Source: DATBLY01 sp963705545 (GTDB taxonomy: Bacteria > Actinomycetota > UBA4738 > HRBIN12). From it: 64,000 nt of DNA. The translations under genes were made by a program, and so were the position numbers. The DNA lies in assembly GCA_963705545.1 (NCBI GenBank), contig CAVPJX010000001.1, positions 744,001 through 808,000 on the forward strand. The letters run 5' to 3'. Positions 46,073-54,488 of this stretch are shown here, piece by piece (within the stretch, counting starts at the first letter, position 1; every line of letters starts with the position of its first letter). The notes beneath the pieces are model-generated. The model ran no database searches, was not told the DNA's origin, and worked only from the letters and a program-made list of their open reading frames with translations.

Positions 46073-47233
46073 TCAGCCCACGTCGTCGAGCCGCTCGGCC
46101 AGGTACCGCCGGATGTCGAGGCTCAGGTCCTCCATCGGGGCGTAGTAGCCGAACGAGAACGCGCTCGAGCCCATCCCATCCTGCACGGCCTCGCAGATCC
46201 GCCAGTCCTGCCGGTTGACCAGGTCCCAGAATCCCGCGGCGTCCGAGGGATCGAACCCGGGATCCGCGATCGCGTCCGGGTGGAACAGGAACGCGCAGTC
46301 GATCCGCGTCCGATCGACCGCGAGCGGCCACAAGGTGAAGGCCGCGACGTGGTCGGCCGCGAGGCTGAGCATCAGGTTCGGGTACAGCAGCTCCCCCTTG
46401 TGCCGTTCGCGTTCCTCGTCGGAGAGGCCGGGGAAGGGGGGTCGCGTCGTGGTCCCGGACCAGGTGAAGGTCGTGGCGCCGTCGCGGTGCGCGATCCCGC
46501 GCTCCCAGTCGAGCGCCGCGCCCCCGCCCTCCTTGAACGCGGGCACCAGCTCGCAGAGCTCGGGATGGACCGGGCCGCAGTGGTAGCACTCGTTGTAGTT
46601 CTCGACGATGACCTTCCAGTTCGCGGCGACGTCGTAGGCGATGCCGGCGCCGACGCGCAGGCCGGCGAGGGGATAGTTCGCGACCCGGCGCGAGGCGTCC
46701 GCGACGACGTCGCCGAGCGCGCGGCGGGGCCCGGCCGGATCGGCGGTCAGGTTGACGAAGAGGAACCCACCCCAGGCGTCGACGGCGACCGGGTACAGGC
46801 CGAGGTCTCCGCGACGGAGGCCGTCGCTCTCGGACAGGAACGGAGCGTTGCGGAGCGCACCGTCCAGGCCGTACGTCCACGCGTGGTACGGGCAGCGGAT
46901 CGCACCCTTGAACCGGCCCGTCGCCCCCACCGGTCGGTCGTCCCCGACCGGTGGTGGATCGAGGACGAGTCGAGATCCCCGATGGCGGCAGACGTCGTGG
47001 AACCCACGGAGCCCGCCGTCGCGACCCCGGACGATCAGCACCCGCTCACCCGCGACGTCGACGTGCAGGTAGTCCCCCGGCCCGGCGATGGCATCGGCCC
47101 GACCGACGACGAACCACTCCCGGTGGAAGATCCGCCGGACCTCGAGCCGGTGATGCTCCGGGGATCGATACGCCTCGGCCGGGAGCGTCCGCATCAGCTC
47201 GGTCGCGACCTCACGGGTTGTCTCCGTCGCCAT
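46073..47233 (-). CDS. Rieske non-heme iron oxygenase, alpha subunit
   Basis: Aromatic-ring-hydroxylating or N-demethylating oxygenase. The 386-residue protein has the Rieske [2Fe-2S] site C82-x-H84 and C114-x2-H117 (CPYHAWTY), and the mononuclear iron site in NYNECYHCGPVHPEL (His218, His223). The C-terminal RQDWRICEAVQDG is typical of the glycine-betaine/carnitine demethylase-like branch, but the substrate is not proven. ATG 47233 is used, with GTG 47272 as alternative. A 23-bp palindrome lies 21-43 nt before the ATG, so TetR control is likely. The ferredoxin reductase is not in the window. Confidence 0.92.
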   Translation of the reverse strand: MATETTREVATELMRTLPAEAYRSPEHHRLEVRRIFHREWFVVGRADAIAGPGDYLHVDVAGERVLIVRGRDGGLRGFHDVCRHRGSRLVLDPPPVGDDRPVGATGRFKGAIRCPYHAWTYGLDGALRNAPFLSESDGLRRGDLGLYPVAVDAWGGFLFVNLTADPAGPRRALGDVVADASRRVANYPLAGLRVGAGIAYDVAANWKVIVENYNECYHCGPVHPELCELVPAFKEGGGAALDWERGIAHRDGATTFTWSGTTTRPPFPGLSDEERERHKGELLYPNLMLSLAADHVAAFTLWPLAVDRTRIDCAFLFHPDAIADPGFDPSDAAGFWDLVNRQDWRICEAVQDGMGSSAFSFGYYAPMEDLSLDIRRYLAERLDDVG

Positions 47234-47253
47234 CCCCGTCCTATCCTGACCAT

Positions 47254-47276
47254 CGATCTGACCACTGGTCACATCG
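47254..47276. promoter_or_regulatory. TetR-type operator between the Rieske and TetR genes
   Basis: CGATCTGACCA, a central C, then TGGTCACATCG: 10 of 11 arm positions pair, a near-perfect 23-bp palindrome. An extra TGACCA at 47247-47252 lies 12 bp from the first arm as a direct copy. The site is in the 101-nt divergent gap, 21 bp before the Rieske ATG, which suits autoregulation and repression of the oxygenase by the adjacent TetR. Confidence 0.75.
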
Positions 47277-47334
47277 TCGTGACCGACCGTCCTTCCTGTT
47301 TAGCACAGAGGTCGAGCGCCAGGAGGCACCCACG

Positions 47335-48012
47335 ATTGACCTGAAGTCATCGACATCGCGACGCAGCGAGGCGAAGCGCGACCGCATCGTCGAGTGCGCG
47401 ATGCGGCGGTTCGCCGAGCACGGCTACCAGGGAACGCGGGTCGAGGACGTAGCCGCCGAGCTCGAGATCGCGAAGGGCTCGATCTTCCAGCACTTCGGCT
47501 CGAAGTCCGGCCTGTTCCTGGAGGCGTACAAGCGCGCGGTCTCCTCGCTCCCCGCGTGGCTCGACGCGCCCGCCGACGTGACCGAGGCGGGGTTCTTCGC
47601 GGTCGTGGCGTACTGGTTGGCTCGGACCGAACACCTGGTCCACGAGGACTGGGTCCCCTACCGCGTGGCGCTGATCGGGAACTACGGCACGGACCTCGAT
47701 CTGAAGCGCGAGATCAACCGGTGGCTGGTCTCGGAGGACCCGTACGGCACCCTCGAGTTCGTCGAGTACGGGATCGCGCGCGGAGAGGTCCGCGACGACA
47801 TCGACCTCGAGATGATGGTGTCGATGGTCGACTGGCTCTCCGGATCCCTGCAGGACGCCCTCGTCACCGAGGAGCTCGACCCGGGGCTGTTCCACCGATG
47901 GAAAGCGCAGCCCGAGCGGCAGCGGCTCCGGCTCGAGCAGTTCGCCCAGGTGCTGCGGAGCGCGATCGGCACGCCCGACGCGCCGGCGCCGACCGCGGTC
48001 CGCCGCACGTAG
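47335..48012 (+). CDS. TetR-family transcriptional regulator
   Basis: DNA-binding regulator with about 225 residues: a helix-turn-helix (RRFAEHGYQGTRVEDVAAELEIAKGSIFQHFGSK) and a C-terminal ligand-binding domain of helices. No ATG, GTG or TTG is in frame near the start. The best site is ATT at 47335, eight bases after AGGAGG; CTG 47341 is a second option. The regulator is divergent from the Rieske gene with a palindrome between, so it probably controls that gene. The start may reflect a base error. Confidence 0.85.
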   Translation: MDLKSSTSRRSEAKRDRIVECAMRRFAEHGYQGTRVEDVAAELEIAKGSIFQHFGSKSGLFLEAYKRAVSSLPAWLDAPADVTEAGFFAVVAYWLARTEHLVHEDWVPYRVALIGNYGTDLDLKREINRWLVSEDPYGTLEFVEYGIARGEVRDDIDLEMMVSMVDWLSGSLQDALVTEELDPGLFHRWKAQPERQRLRLEQFAQVLRSAIGTPDAPAPTAVRRT

Positions 48013-48023
48013 TCCGTCTCAGA

Positions 48024-48476
48024 CTAGCGGCGGAGGGCATCCTCCGCGTCCTCCTCGGTCACCGCGCGGCGCCGATAGTTGCGCAGCGCGAACCGATCGC
48101 ACGCCGTCTCGGCCGCCGACTTCCGCCCGAGCCGTTCCCTCAGGTACCAATGCATCCACTCGTGCAGGTACAGGAACCGCAACACGTCGCGTGGCGTGCG
48201 GAACGTGACCCCCTCCGTCAGCCAGATGAAGCGGATCCGCGGCCCCGGCCGGCGCTTCGCGGCGTACGGAACGACCTCGCCGAACGGGAAGAACGGCTCG
48301 GGGACCTGCAGCGTGATCGTCCGCCGGTCGAACTCGGTGTAGCCCGACAGGTGGGGGCGGCTCCGGTAGCGCAGCGGCTTCACGTGGACCGCGTAGCCGG
48401 GGGCGTCGGGGAGTCCCCGGAGCGCCGTCCGGGCGCGTTCGGCCGGGAGGTCGGCGACGAACGATGAGATCCGCAC
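48024..48476 (-). CDS. Small HExxH-type protein of unknown function
   Basis: A 150-residue protein with the zinc-peptidase-like motif LHEWMHWYL (HEWMH) at about residues 103-112, followed by AETACDRFA, where the Asp or Glu could be a third ligand. No signal peptide or membrane segment is seen. GTG start at 48476, six bases after TACCCT. I cannot name the family; a peptidase-like activity is possible but unproven. It is divergent from the AzlC-AzlD gene over a 39-nt gap. Confidence 0.75.
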   Translation of the reverse strand: MRISSFVADLPAERARTALRGLPDAPGYAVHVKPLRYRSRPHLSGYTEFDRRTITLQVPEPFFPFGEVVPYAAKRRPGPRIRFIWLTEGVTFRTPRDVLRFLYLHEWMHWYLRERLGRKSAAETACDRFALRNYRRRAVTEEDAEDALRR

Positions 48477-48482
48477 GGGCCC

Positions 48483-48488
48483 AGGGTA
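48483..48488 (-). promoter_or_regulatory. Leaderless -10 box of the HExxH gene
   Basis: TACCCT on the minus strand, six bases, then GTG at 48476. It sits back to back with the box at 48504-48509. Confidence 0.45.
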
Positions 48489-48503
48489 CGGGCGGCCGGT
48501 CGA

Positions 48504-48509
48504 TAGCAT
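48504..48509 (+). promoter_or_regulatory. Leaderless -10 box of the AzlC-AzlD gene
   Basis: TAGCAT, six bases, then the ATG at 48516. Two leaderless promoters share a 39-nt divergent gap. Confidence 0.45.
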
Positions 48510-48515
48510 GCCGAG

Positions 48516-49511
48516 ATGCCCGATGCGCCCGGTCCCGAGCGAACCCACCGCGACGGGATCCGGGCATCGTTGCCACTCGCGATCGCGGTCTTGGGGTTCG
48601 GGCTCTCGTTCGGCGTCCTCGCCCGGGCCTCCGGGATGGGATCCATCGCCCCGATCGTGATGTCGGCGACCACGTTCGCCGGGTCGGCCCAGTTCGCGGC
48701 GGTGCAGGTGCTGGGGGCCGGAGGCAGCGTCGCCGCGGCGGTCACCGCCGCGGTCCTGCTGAACGCGCGGTACGGGCCGATCGGCGTGAGCGTGGCCCCG
48801 TACCTCACCGGGCCGTGGTGGTCCCGGTTCCTCCGCGCGCAGCTCGTGGTCGACGAGTCGTGGGCGATCGCGGCCGAGGGGGAAGGGCGGTTCAACCATC
48901 GGGTCCTGATCGGCTCGGGCCTCGTGCTGTACGCGGCGTGGGTCCTCGGCACCGTGCTCGGGGTCGTGTTCGGCGACGTGATCGGCGACCCCACACGATG
49001 GGGGCTCGACGCCGCGTTCCCGGCGCTCTTCCTGGCGCTGCTGGTCCCGCAGCTCCGGTCGCGCGACGCCCGCATCGTGGCCGTCCTCGGCGCGGCGATC
49101 GCCCTCGCCCTCACGCCGTTCACCCAGCCGGGCGTCCCGATCATCGCGGCGAGCGCGGCGTGCCTGCTCGGGCTGCTTCCGGCGCGGGGAGGCGGCCGCG
49201 CGATGAGCGACGCCTGGCTCGTCGTCCTGCTGGTGGGCGGTGCGACCGTGACGATCAAGGCCGCGGGCCCCGTGCTGCTGGGCGGCCGCGCGCTCCCGCC
49301 GGCCGTGACGCGGATGATCGGGCTCCTCGCCCCGGCGATCCTCGGAGCCCTGGTGGCCTGGGCGACGTTCGCGGTCGACCAGCGGCTCGTCATCGACGAG
49401 CGGCTCCTCGGCATGGCCGCCGCGGCGATCGCGATCTGGTTCCGAGCGCCGCTGCTGCTGGTCGTCGTGATCGCGGGCGGCGTCACTGCACTCGCTCGCG
49501 CGCTCACATAG
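48516..49511 (+). CDS. AzlC-AzlD branched-chain amino acid exporter, fused in one frame
   Basis: AzlC (large membrane subunit) and AzlD (small subunit) of the LIV-E family export branched-chain amino acids. Residues about 1-225 match AzlC, with TTFAGSAQFAAVQVL and LNARYGPIGVSVAP. From residue 230 (MSDAWLVVLLVGGATVTIKAAGPVLLGG) it reads as AzlD. In most genomes two genes overlap; here one frame covers both. Given the many +1 errors nearby, the fusion could be artificial. Predicted 9-11 helices in total. Confidence 0.86.
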   Translation: MPDAPGPERTHRDGIRASLPLAIAVLGFGLSFGVLARASGMGSIAPIVMSATTFAGSAQFAAVQVLGAGGSVAAAVTAAVLLNARYGPIGVSVAPYLTGPWWSRFLRAQLVVDESWAIAAEGEGRFNHRVLIGSGLVLYAAWVLGTVLGVVFGDVIGDPTRWGLDAAFPALFLALLVPQLRSRDARIVAVLGAAIALALTPFTQPGVPIIAASAACLLGLLPARGGGRAMSDAWLVVLLVGGATVTIKAAGPVLLGGRALPPAVTRMIGLLAPAILGALVAWATFAVDQRLVIDERLLGMAAAAIAIWFRAPLLLVVVIAGGVTALARALT

Positions 49512-49522
49512 ACTCCGCGCTC

Positions 49523-50657
49523 ATGACGCGCTACCGAGACCTCGGGCTCACCGTGGGACAGCTCGACCCCGGTCCCTTGAACGCGATCACCGACGTCGAC
49601 GGTGTCCGCGTCGGCGTGACGACCCTGATCTCGGGCGACGGAGCCGCTCCGGGTGGGCCACGGGCCGATCCGCACCGGCGTCACGGTGATCGTGCCGCAC
49701 GACGCGATCGGGGCCGAGCCGGTGTTCGCCGGCTGTCACCGGCTGAACGGCAACGGCGAGCTCACCGGCCTCGAGTGGGTCCGGGAGTCCGGTCAGCTCA
49801 CGACCCCGGTCGCGATCACGAACACCCACAGCGTCGGGGTCGTGCGCGACGCGTTGATCGAGGCGGAGGTGCGCGAGGATCCGTCGCGGTCCGCGAACCT
49901 GTGGAGCCTCCCCGTCGTCGGCGAGACCTACGACGGGACCCTGAACGACATCGACGGGTTCCACGTCACGGCCGATCACCTGCACGCCGCCCTCGCGGCC
50001 GCCTCGGACGGGCCGGTCCCGGAGGGGAACGTCGGCGGCGGGACCGGCATGATCTGTCACGACTTCAAGGGCGGGACGGGGACGGCGTCCCGGCACGTGG
50101 GCGACGAGGTCGGCGGGTGGACGGTCGGGGCGCTCGTGCAGTCGAACTACGGCCAGCGCCCACGGCTGACGGTGGACGGCGTGCCGGTGGGTCGCGAGAT
50201 CCCGGTCGCGGAGGTCCCCTCCGCCTGGGACGACGCCGAGGCCGCCCGTCAGGCCGGCTCGGGTTCGATCATCGTGATCCTCGCGACCGACGCGCCCCTG
50301 CTCCCCCACCAGTGCGAGCGCCTCGCTCAGCGGGCCGGCCTCGGCGTCGCCCGCGTCGGGGGCGCCGGCGAGAACTCGAGCGGGGACCTGTTCCTGGCGT
50401 TCTCCACCGGGAACCGTGGCCGGTTGGCGAGCTACAAGCTGGCGCAGCCGCTCGCGCCGCTCGACGTGCGGATGATCCCCGACGCGGCGATCTCGGACCT
50501 GTTCTGGGCGGCGATCGAGGCGACGGAGGAGGCGATCTTGAACGCCCTGGTGGCGGCCGAGACGATGACCGGTCGCGACGGGCTCACGGCGCACGCCCTG
50601 GATCACGGACGGCTGCTCGAGATCATGGCGCGGTTCGGGCGCGGGCCTGCCGCCTGA
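49523..50657 (+). pseudogene. P1/S58 aminopeptidase (DmpA/BapA-like), one-base shift
   Basis: N-terminal-nucleophile peptidase that cuts itself and then removes N-terminal residues, often D- or beta-amino acids. The N-terminus (MTRYRDLGLTVGQLDPGPLNAITDVDGVRVG) reads from ATG 49523. After GDGAAPG the frame changes; removing one G at 49651-49653 gives a 377-residue protein, the normal length. GNVGGGTGM and the autocleavage/nucleophile region GSGSIIVILATDAPL are present in the second frame. A sequencing error is likeliest. It follows AzlC-AzlD by 11 nt. Confidence 0.85.
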
Positions 50658-50670
50658 GGCCTACCGCGCT

Positions 50671-51459
50671 TCAGCAGCTGCGTCCCAGCGAACGGACCGT
50701 CGATCCCCTGATCCGGATCAACAGGGTGCGGCGGTTGTCGTCGTCGCGCCGTTCCACGATGTTGCGCGGGGGATCGGCCAGCGAGCTCAGGCAGTAGCGA
50801 CCGTCAGGGACGTCGCGGACGTCCAGGCTCTGTCCGAACAGGTCCGCGGCGTACCAGTCCGCCCACCCGACCGACATCCCGGTCGTCCCGTCCCGGGTGC
50901 ACTCGCCGAAGTAGGGCTGCGTCGGGCTGCCGGGGAGCGACCACGCGATCAGCGAATCCCGGACGCAGAACGAGACCTTGTCGGCAACCGCGACGACCCG
51001 GCCGTTGGACGCCCGCGTGAGCACGTAACGCGCGACGTCCTCCAGGTGCCAGTGGTCGTGCTCCGGGTGGAAGAACATGCATCCGACGAACCGCTCCGCG
51101 ACGGGTTGGTCGACGCCGCGCGTGAACACCCCGTCTCCATCGGTGTCGCCGTAGATCCGTTGGTAGGCGGAGCGGTCGTCCTGCGGATCGCCGTCGCCGT
51201 CGCAGTCGTCGACGACCGGGTACAGCTCCAGGACCCCTGGGCCGCGGTTGCCGACGGTGTTCGAGAACCGGAGGTTGCGCACGCCCGGCGAACGCTCGAT
51301 CGACAGGTCGGCGAACGGGAGCGTGACGAGGTTCGGCCGAAGGACGTCCGGGCCTGCAGCCGCGGGATGCGAGGACGCCGTCGACATCGGTCCCGCGACC
51401 GACGAGAGCGCGACGACGGCGAGGCACAGCAGGGAGGCGGGCAGTCGTCGCGCCGGCAT
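50671..51459 (-). CDS. Secreted lysyl oxidase-like protein
   Basis: A 262-residue exported protein with signal peptide (SLLCLAVVALSSVAG), the lysyl-oxidase copper site FHPEHDHWHLED and Tyr in the following VARYVL, and the conserved ECTRDG and YAADLF segments. Two DxDxDG-type calcium loops (DCDGDGD and DTDGDG) occur at about residues 85-110. Bacterial lysyl oxidase homologues are little studied; a role on envelope amines is a guess. It lies next to tRNA-Pro. Confidence 0.88.
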   Translation of the reverse strand: MPARRLPASLLCLAVVALSSVAGPMSTASSHPAAAGPDVLRPNLVTLPFADLSIERSPGVRNLRFSNTVGNRGPGVLELYPVVDDCDGDGDPQDDRSAYQRIYGDTDGDGVFTRGVDQPVAERFVGCMFFHPEHDHWHLEDVARYVLTRASNGRVVAVADKVSFCVRDSLIAWSLPGSPTQPYFGECTRDGTTGMSVGWADWYAADLFGQSLDVRDVPDGRYCLSSLADPPRNIVERRDDDNRRTLLIRIRGSTVRSLGRSC

Positions 51460-51461
51460 CG

Positions 51462-51536
51462 TCGGGGCGGGCGGATTCGAACCGCCGACCTCCTGGTCCC
51501 AAACCAGGTGCGCTAACCAGGCTGCGCTACGCCCCG
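51462..51536 (-). tRNA. tRNA-Pro (anticodon TGG)
   Basis: Minus strand, 75 nt. The CGGGGCG acceptor pairs with CGCCCCG, discriminator A. The anticodon arm CCTGG-TTTGGGA-CCAGG gives TGG. The T arm has GGCGGTTCGAATCCGCC. CCA is not encoded. Confidence 0.95.
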
Positions 51537-51627
51537 CGGGCTCGATGCTACCGGAGCCCCAGGTCGGGACGGGTGTTCGCTCGGGGATTGCGACCTCCGG
51601 CCGATGCTGCTCGCGACGGCCCCTGGG

Positions 51628-51633
51628 TAGGGT
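51628..51633 (+). promoter_or_regulatory. Leaderless -10 box before 51640
   Basis: TAGGGT, six bases, then the ATG at 51640, which supports that start. Confidence 0.45.
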
Positions 51634-51639
51634 CGGAGC

Positions 51640-52050
51640 ATGGAGGTCGCCTCTCGCGGCGCGCGCGAACGTCCGCCCACCGGCGTGTTCACGATCCTCG
51701 TGGTCCTCGGGATCGTCCTCGCGGCGTTCCTGCTGATGCTGCTCGTGCGCTCGCCGGGCGCCGGTCCGCGGTTCGCGGTCGGCAACGCGGTCGGGACGGC
51801 CTGTCCCGCCGGCGAGGGCATCCCGGTCTGCTTCGACGTCACGGTGACGAACACCGGCCAGGAGGCCGCCGCGGTGCGCTGCGACGTCGAGGCCGCGAGC
51901 GGGAACACGGCCACGTTCCTGGAGGGCGGCGAGACCGGATTCACGAGCGCGGGCACGCTCCGGCCCGGTCAGCCGCTGCGGCTCACGGTCGCCGTCACGA
52001 CGGAGACCGACACGGTGCTCACGCCGAGCGTCGCCTGCGCGCCGGTTTGA
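51640..52050 (+). CDS. Membrane-anchored protein of unknown function
   Basis: The 136-residue protein has one membrane helix (about residues 17-36) and an external domain of beta-strand type: FDVTVTNTGQEAAAVRCDV and LRLTVAVTTETDTV resemble the FxLYD or other immunoglobulin-like modules, with four cysteines in total. No catalytic motif is seen. Function unknown. The ATG fits a leaderless promoter. Confidence 0.75.
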   Translation: MEVASRGARERPPTGVFTILVVLGIVLAAFLLMLLVRSPGAGPRFAVGNAVGTACPAGEGIPVCFDVTVTNTGQEAAAVRCDVEAASGNTATFLEGGETGFTSAGTLRPGQPLRLTVAVTTETDTVLTPSVACAPV

Positions 52051-52098
52051 TGAGAGCCGGGATCCCGGACCGAGATCCGGGAGCGGACGATGCGAGGC

Positions 52099-52974
52099 TC
52101 ACGCCTGTGGCACGTCGAAGACGCCCGAGCCGACCGCGCGGATCCCGCCGCCGACGGCCACGCTCCACCCGTTCCCCTGCGCGCCGATCTCGATCTCGAT
52201 CTCGATCGTGCTCGGCCGCCCCGTCAGCTCGCCCTGCTCGATCACGGCGTGTCCGGGGAGACCCGCGAGGCCGTGCTCCGCGAGATACGCGCCCAGCGGG
52301 CCAGCCGCCGACGCCGTCGCCGGGTCCTCGCCGATCATGCTCGATCGATCGAACATCCGCGCCATGACGTCGCCCGGCCCGCGGACGGCGAACAGGTAGA
52401 GCGACTCCGCGTCGGTCTCCTCGCACACCGCCGCGCACCCGCGATCGTCCCGGGCGGCCCGTCGGAGCGCGGCCTCGTCGCGGACCGGGACCATCAGGTG
52501 CGGCAGCCCGGTCGACACGCGGACGACCGGCAGTTCCTCGACCAGATCCGGCGGCTCGAGCCCGGCCGCGGCGGCGACCGCGTCCCGATCGGCGACGGCC
52601 TCGTCGAACCGAGGCGGCAGCTGCCGCATCCAGCCGGTTCCGGTCCCGAGGTCGATCGTGACGGGGATCTCGCCCGCGATGCACCGCTGCGTGAGCGAGG
52701 CGGCCGCGCGTCCCTCGTCCACGACCACGAACGCGCTCCCGAGGGTCGGATGGCCGGCGAAGGGGAGCTCGGAGACCGGCGTGAAGATCCGCACGTCGTA
52801 CCCGTCCTCGCGGATCGCCGTCACGAACGTCGTCTCGGAGAACCCGATCTCGGCCGCGAGGACCTGCATCGTCTCCGCGGGAAGATCCGCCGGCGGATCC
52901 GGAACGACGCAGAGCTGATTGCCGGCGAACGGACGGTCGGTGAAGACGTCGACGAGCCGGAACGCGACCTCCAT
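52099..52974 (-). CDS. PhzF-family isomerase-like protein
   Basis: Diaminopimelate-epimerase-fold protein of 291 residues of the PhzF family, named for phenazine biosynthesis but mostly of other, unknown, function. It starts MEVAFRLVDVFTDRPFAGNQL, and has GFSETTFV with the catalytic Glu, LPFAGHPTLGSAFVV, and DPATASAAGPLGAYL in the second domain. The ATG 52974 is used; a GTG two codons earlier is possible. It is divergent from the tRNA-Gly gene. The substrate is not known. Confidence 0.88.
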   Translation of the reverse strand: MEVAFRLVDVFTDRPFAGNQLCVVPDPPADLPAETMQVLAAEIGFSETTFVTAIREDGYDVRIFTPVSELPFAGHPTLGSAFVVVDEGRAAASLTQRCIAGEIPVTIDLGTGTGWMRQLPPRFDEAVADRDAVAAAAGLEPPDLVEELPVVRVSTGLPHLMVPVRDEAALRRAARDDRGCAAVCEETDAESLYLFAVRGPGDVMARMFDRSSMIGEDPATASAAGPLGAYLAEHGLAGLPGHAVIEQGELTGRPSTIEIEIEIGAQGNGWSVAVGGGIRAVGSGVFDVPQA

Positions 52975-53019
52975 GAGCACCGAGTATCGCAGCGGCGCCG
53001 TGCATTAGGCTGGGGAGGT

Positions 53020-53094
<75 letters not shown>

Positions 53095-53141
53095 GGACCG
53101 CCGGCGTCCCTGGCCGACGTCCTCGGGGTACGCTCCGATGG

Positions 53142-53214
53142 GCGCCGGTAGCTCAGTGGACAGAGCGACGGACTTCTAATCCGTTGGTCGGAGGTTCGAA
53201 TCCTCCCCGGCGCG
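53142..53214 (+). tRNA. tRNA-Arg (anticodon TCT)
   Basis: 73 nt. Acceptor GCGCCGG pairs with CCGGCGC, discriminator G. Anticodon arm ACGGA-CTTCTAA-TCCGT gives TCT. T arm GGAGGTTCGAATCCTCC. CCA is not encoded. Its minus strand is read by the following open frame. Confidence 0.95.
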
Positions 53215-53875
53215 CTGCGTTCAGGGCGGCCATGAACAGCTCGACATCGGTCAGTTGAAGCACGTGAGCCTTCTGGCGGTTGGACACCTGGAGGACGAGG
53301 CAGTCGTGTCCCGCGTCCACGTCGACCACGACGAGCTTCGTGAACGCCCACTCGAGCGCCTTCGTTGCCCCGCGGAACACGATCCGCCCGCTCGCGATGA
53401 CGGCGGTGCCTTCGTCGGTGATCTGCCACACCTCGTCTGCGGGGCCGAACGCTCGCTGGTCCGTGCCCCCGTGGTGGGCACGAACGCTCTTCGTGCCAGG
53501 GACCCTGACGGAGAGTCCTCCGAGTCGTCCATGCTGCTTCTTCCGCTCGGCGAGCTGGGCGGCCATGGAGAGGTAGACGTCCTCCTCCTGGGCGACGAAG
53601 CCGGGGGCGACGATCGGCGTGAGCGACGCGGCTCCTGCGAGCTGGTCCCGCCGAGCTGCGAGCCGGGTAGCCTCCTGCATCGCACGGAGGACTTGTTCGT
53701 CAACCGCTCGCCGCCGTCGTTCCCTCTGTCCCTCGCTCCACTCCGTGCGTTGCTCGGCCGTGGCCCACGGGCCGGGCTTCGCACATCTCGGGCACAGGAA
53801 CCCCGAGGCATCTAGGGGCTGCTTGACCGCAGCGCCGCAGCGCGGGCACGCCTGCTTCCGTCGGACGATGGACAT
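53153..53875 (-). CDS. Zinc-ribbon protein of unknown function, frame runs into tRNA-Arg
   Basis: About 240 codons from ATG 53875, which follows GGGGAG nine bases upstream. A zinc ribbon (CPRCG then CPRC) at the N-terminus is followed by a charged helical region and a beta-rich domain (KALEWAFTKLVVVDVDA). The C-terminal 20 codons are antisense to tRNA-Arg, so the natural C-terminus is probably lost or the gene ends in foreign sequence. Codon use is less GC-biased than in its neighbours. It could be the end of an integrated element. Confidence 0.6.
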   Translation of the reverse strand: MSIVRRKQACPRCGAAVKQPLDASGFLCPRCAKPGPWATAEQRTEWSEGQRERRRRAVDEQVLRAMQEATRLAARRDQLAGAASLTPIVAPGFVAQEEDVYLSMAAQLAERKKQHGRLGGLSVRVPGTKSVRAHHGGTDQRAFGPADEVWQITDEGTAVIASGRIVFRGATKALEWAFTKLVVVDVDAGHDCLVLQVSNRQKAHVLQLTDVELFMAALNAARRGGFEPPTNGLEVRRSVH

Positions 53876-54031
53876 CGGAGCACTCCCCTTCCTTCGCTCG
53901 GCCTCGGCGCTGGGGGCGGGCGTCCCGGGTCGCTCGCGGGTTCTGGAAGAGGAGCCCACGGCCAGTGGGCCCCCCTCCCATCGACCGTGGCGGGCTGCAG
54001 CCGCGTCACGGTCGAGGCGATCATCGATCGG

Positions 54032-54337
54032 TCAGACCGTGGTGAGCACGCCCTCGTAGAAGGCGAGGTCGCCGACCTCGCTCGAGCGGAGCTCGACCCG
54101 GTCCGCGAGATGCTCGCGGACCCACGTGGCGGCGAGGGGCGCTGCCGCCTCGGCCTCGGCGTGGGTCTCCCAGAAGCTGATCGAGACGCAGGTGCCCTCA
54201 CCGGTGTCGGCGAGTCCGTAGCGGATGAACCCGGGCTGGGTCCTGAACGTGGCGAGCATGCCGGCCTTGGCTTCCTCGGCGAGCTCGGGGAACGTGCCCT
54301 TGATGAGCTTGTAGTTCGCGATGCGGATGGATTGCAT
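54032..54337 (-). CDS. Antibiotic biosynthesis monooxygenase (ABM)-like protein
   Basis: The 101-residue protein has the ferredoxin-like fold pattern of ABM domains (a beta strand SIRIANYKLIKG, a helix ELAEEAKAGMLATF, then GFIRYGLADTG). Such domains bind small molecules or heme and often act as dimers. An AAGGAG site lies eight bases before the ATG 54337. The function is open. It lies in the tRNA-side patch with two zinc-ribbon genes. Confidence 0.75.
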   Translation of the reverse strand: MQSIRIANYKLIKGTFPELAEEAKAGMLATFRTQPGFIRYGLADTGEGTCVSISFWETHAEAEAAAPLAATWVREHLADRVELRSSEVGDLAFYEGVLTTV

Positions 54338-54488
54338 CTGTGTGGCTCCTTCGGCTAGGTGTCCCGGATCGGCCGAGGCGAGCGGTGAGCGGATCGAGAG
54401 GCTGAAGATCGCTCTCGAGTGTCGGCTCACGAGCCCGAGAAGGACGGTGGGACGGGTTCGGCGGAGGCGAACCCGTGCTGTCTCTTCT

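Noticed and set aside
46060..46085. Terminator between the aminotransferase and Rieske genes
   Set aside because: GGGCTCAGCCC can form a small hairpin but has no T-run and overlaps coding ends; it is too weak to call.
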